A stretch of DNA of 12,645 nucleotides. It comes from JAJRVH01 sp964505995 (lineage in GTDB: Bacteria > Pseudomonadota > Zetaproteobacteria > Mariprofundales > Mariprofundaceae). The position numbers and the translations under genes were made by a program. The stretch spans positions 1-12,645 of the forward strand of contig CAZDLB010000050.1 of NCBI GenBank assembly GCA_964505995.1, given 5' to 3'. Every line of letters begins with the position of its first letter. Within the stretch, counting starts at the first letter, position 1. Shown one piece after another: positions 11,432 through 12,645 of this stretch. A model generated the notes under the pieces. That model saw only the letters and a list, made by a program, of their open reading frames with translations. It was not told the DNA's origin and searched no databases.

Positions 11432-11453
11432 GCTCTATGCTTTTTCCAGGCAA

Positions 11454-11867
11454 TCAATGTTTCTTTTTCTTGCGGATCCACTCCAGACGCGAAACCATGA
11501 TCGCCAGCTCCGCCTCGGCCTTGGCCAGATCGACATCGCCCTCGCGCTTCTCGATCATCTCGCGCGCCTTGCGCTCGGCCTCGATGGCCTGAGCCTCGTC
11601 GAAGTCGGTGGCGCGCTCGGCCGAATCGGCCAGCACGGTGATCATGTCCGGCTGCACTTCCATGAAGCCGCCGGAGACGAACACCTCATCCACCTCTTCG
11701 CCACGGGTGATGCGCAGCTCCCCGGCCGTCAGCTGCGACAGCAGCGGCGCATGCTTCGGCAGGATACCCAGTTCGCCGGCGATACCGGGCGCGACCAGCA
11801 TTTCGGCCTCGCCGCGATAGACCTCGCGCTCCGGCGTGGCCACCAGGACATGAACGGTGGAAGCCAT
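11454..11867 (-). CDS. atpC: F1Fo ATP synthase subunit epsilon
   Basis: Epsilon is a small subunit of the central stalk of F1; it links gamma to the c-ring and can inhibit ATP hydrolysis through its C-terminal helices. The 137 residues show the N-terminal beta-sandwich (1-85), with the family motif GELGILPKHAPLL (31-43) and VSGGFMEVQPDMITVLAD (65-82), then a C-terminal helical part (about 88-137) rich in Ala, Glu, Lys and Arg that ends RKKKKH. The length is normal for proteobacteria. The ATG shares one base with the atpD stop (TGATG), and AAGGG lies three nt upstream, close but usable. It is the last gene of the atp operon; the terminator follows it. Confidence 0.97.
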   Translation of the reverse strand: MASTVHVLVATPEREVYRGEAEMLVAPGIAGELGILPKHAPLLSQLTAGELRITRGEEVDEVFVSGGFMEVQPDMITVLADSAERATDFDEAQAIEAERKAREMIEKREGDVDLAKAEAELAIMVSRLEWIRKKKKH

Positions 11868-12645
11868 CAGCCCTTGGCCGCCATCTTCTCGGCTTTCTTG
11901 ACCGCCTCGTCGATCGAGCCGACCATGTAGAAGGCCTGCTCGGGCAGGTGGTCGTAATCGCCGTTGAGAATGCCCTTGAACGCGGCAATGGTATCATCGC
12001 GCTTGACGTAGACACCCGGCGCGCCGGTGAACACCTCGGCCACATGGAACGGCTGCGACAGGAAGCGCTGGATCTTGCGGGCACGCGCCACGGTCAGCTT
12101 GTCCTCATCGGAGAGCTCATCCATGCCGAGAATCGCGATGATGTCCTGCAGCTCCTTGTACTTCTGCAGCGTCTTCTGCACGCCCTGGGCCACCTCATAA
12201 TGCTCCAGACCCACGACCTTCGGATCCAGCTGACGCGAGGTCGAATCCAGCGGATCCACGGCCGGGTAGATGCCAAGCTCGGCAATCTGACGCGACAGCA
12301 CGATCGTCGAGTCCAGATGCGCGAAGGTCGTCGCAGGCGCCGGATCGGTCAGATCGTCGGCCGGCACATAGACGGCCTGCACGGACGTGATCGAACCAAC
12401 CTTCGTCGAGGCGATGCGCTCCTGCAGCCTGCCCATTTCCTCGGCCAGCGTCGGCTGGTAGCCCACGGCCGAAGGCATGCGGCCGAGCAGTGCGGACACC
12501 TCGACACCGGCCAGCGAGTAGCGATAGATGTTGTCGATGAAGATCAGCACGTCGCGGCCTTCGTCGCGGAAGTATTCCGCCATCGTAAGACCCGTCAGCG
12601 CCACGCGCAGACGGTTGCCCGGAGGCTCGTTCATCTGGCCATAGA
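11867..12645 (-). CDS. atpD: F1Fo ATP synthase subunit beta (5' end outside window)
   Basis: Beta is the catalytic subunit of F1, facing the cytosol. The window holds the last 258 residues of about 460; the frame is open at the right edge and reads YGQMNEPPGNR at the cut. Visible are the Walker B strand DVLIFIDN, the IYRYSLAGVEVSALLGRMPS stretch, the alpha/beta signature PAVDPLDSTS and the DELSDEDK form of the DELSEED loop, followed by the conserved FLSQPFHVAEVFTG. The Walker A lies outside. The IYRY...LAG form is common in beta and gammaproteobacterial enzymes, which supports a proteobacterial origin. No frameshift is seen, and the gene is coupled to atpC by TGATG. Confidence 0.98.
   Translation of the reverse strand, partial: YGQMNEPPGNRLRVALTGLTMAEYFRDEGRDVLIFIDNIYRYSLAGVEVSALLGRMPSAVGYQPTLAEEMGRLQERIASTKVGSITSVQAVYVPADDLTDPAPATTFAHLDSTIVLSRQIAELGIYPAVDPLDSTSRQLDPKVVGLEHYEVAQGVQKTLQKYKELQDIIAILGMDELSDEDKLTVARARKIQRFLSQPFHVAEVFTGAPGVYVKRDDTIAAFKGILNGDYDHLPEQAFYMVGSIDEAVKKAEKMAAKG

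Overview
The window is a gene-dense, GC-rich block of bacterial chromosome in which every supported gene lies on the minus strand. Read in transcription order (high to low coordinate) it holds atpD (3' part), atpC, an intrinsic terminator, glmU, glmS, aroE, pilB, pilC, pilS, pilR, pilD and coaE (cut by the left edge). I see no mobile element, CRISPR array, tRNA or rRNA. The longest gene-free gap is 79 bp.

The organism is most likely a proteobacterium. The ATP synthase beta and epsilon, GlmS and PilB/PilC sequences are of proteobacterial type. The order atpD-atpC-glmU-glmS is known from Acidithiobacillus and several other Gammaproteobacteria. A prepilin peptidase gene followed by coaE matches the pilB-pilC-pilD-coaE cluster of Pseudomonas, while pilB-pilC-pilS-pilR in one run is more like Geobacter. 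This mixture could fit a deep-branching gammaproteobacterium, an acidithiobacillus-like lineage or a zetaproteobacterium. I cannot decide between them by eye.

Region by region: (1) 11454-12645 is the end of the F1Fo ATP synthase operon, closed by a strong hairpin with a T-tract at 11399-11431. (2) 8151-11374 is glmU-glmS, which makes UDP-N-acetylglucosamine for peptidoglycan and LPS. (3) 7200-8129 is aroE of the shikimate pathway. (4) 573-7203 is a type IV pilus block: extension ATPase, inner-membrane platform, a two-component sensor/regulator pair and the prepilin peptidase. (5) 1-570 is the last step of CoA synthesis.

The genes are packed for translational coupling. Three junctions are TGATG (atpD/atpC, glmU/glmS, pilB/pilC), two are ATGA (aroE/pilB, pilR/pilD), one is an 8-bp overlap (pilS/pilR), and pilD/coaE are 2 bp apart. 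From glmU to coaE there is no obvious terminator, so this may be one long transcript mixing envelope-precursor, aromatic and CoA synthesis with pilus assembly. No major pilin gene is in view, so the likely sigma-54 target of PilR lies elsewhere.

The window is mostly ordinary core genome; I did not find an undescribed system. The points worth a second look are the terminator placed 24 nt before glmU, a promoter-like element inside the 5' end of aroE close to the expected attTn7 insertion point, an altered ATP-binding G1 box in PilS, an altered PGNVREL motif in PilR, a degenerate c-di-GMP-type N-domain in PilB, and a perfect 20-bp palindrome in coaE.
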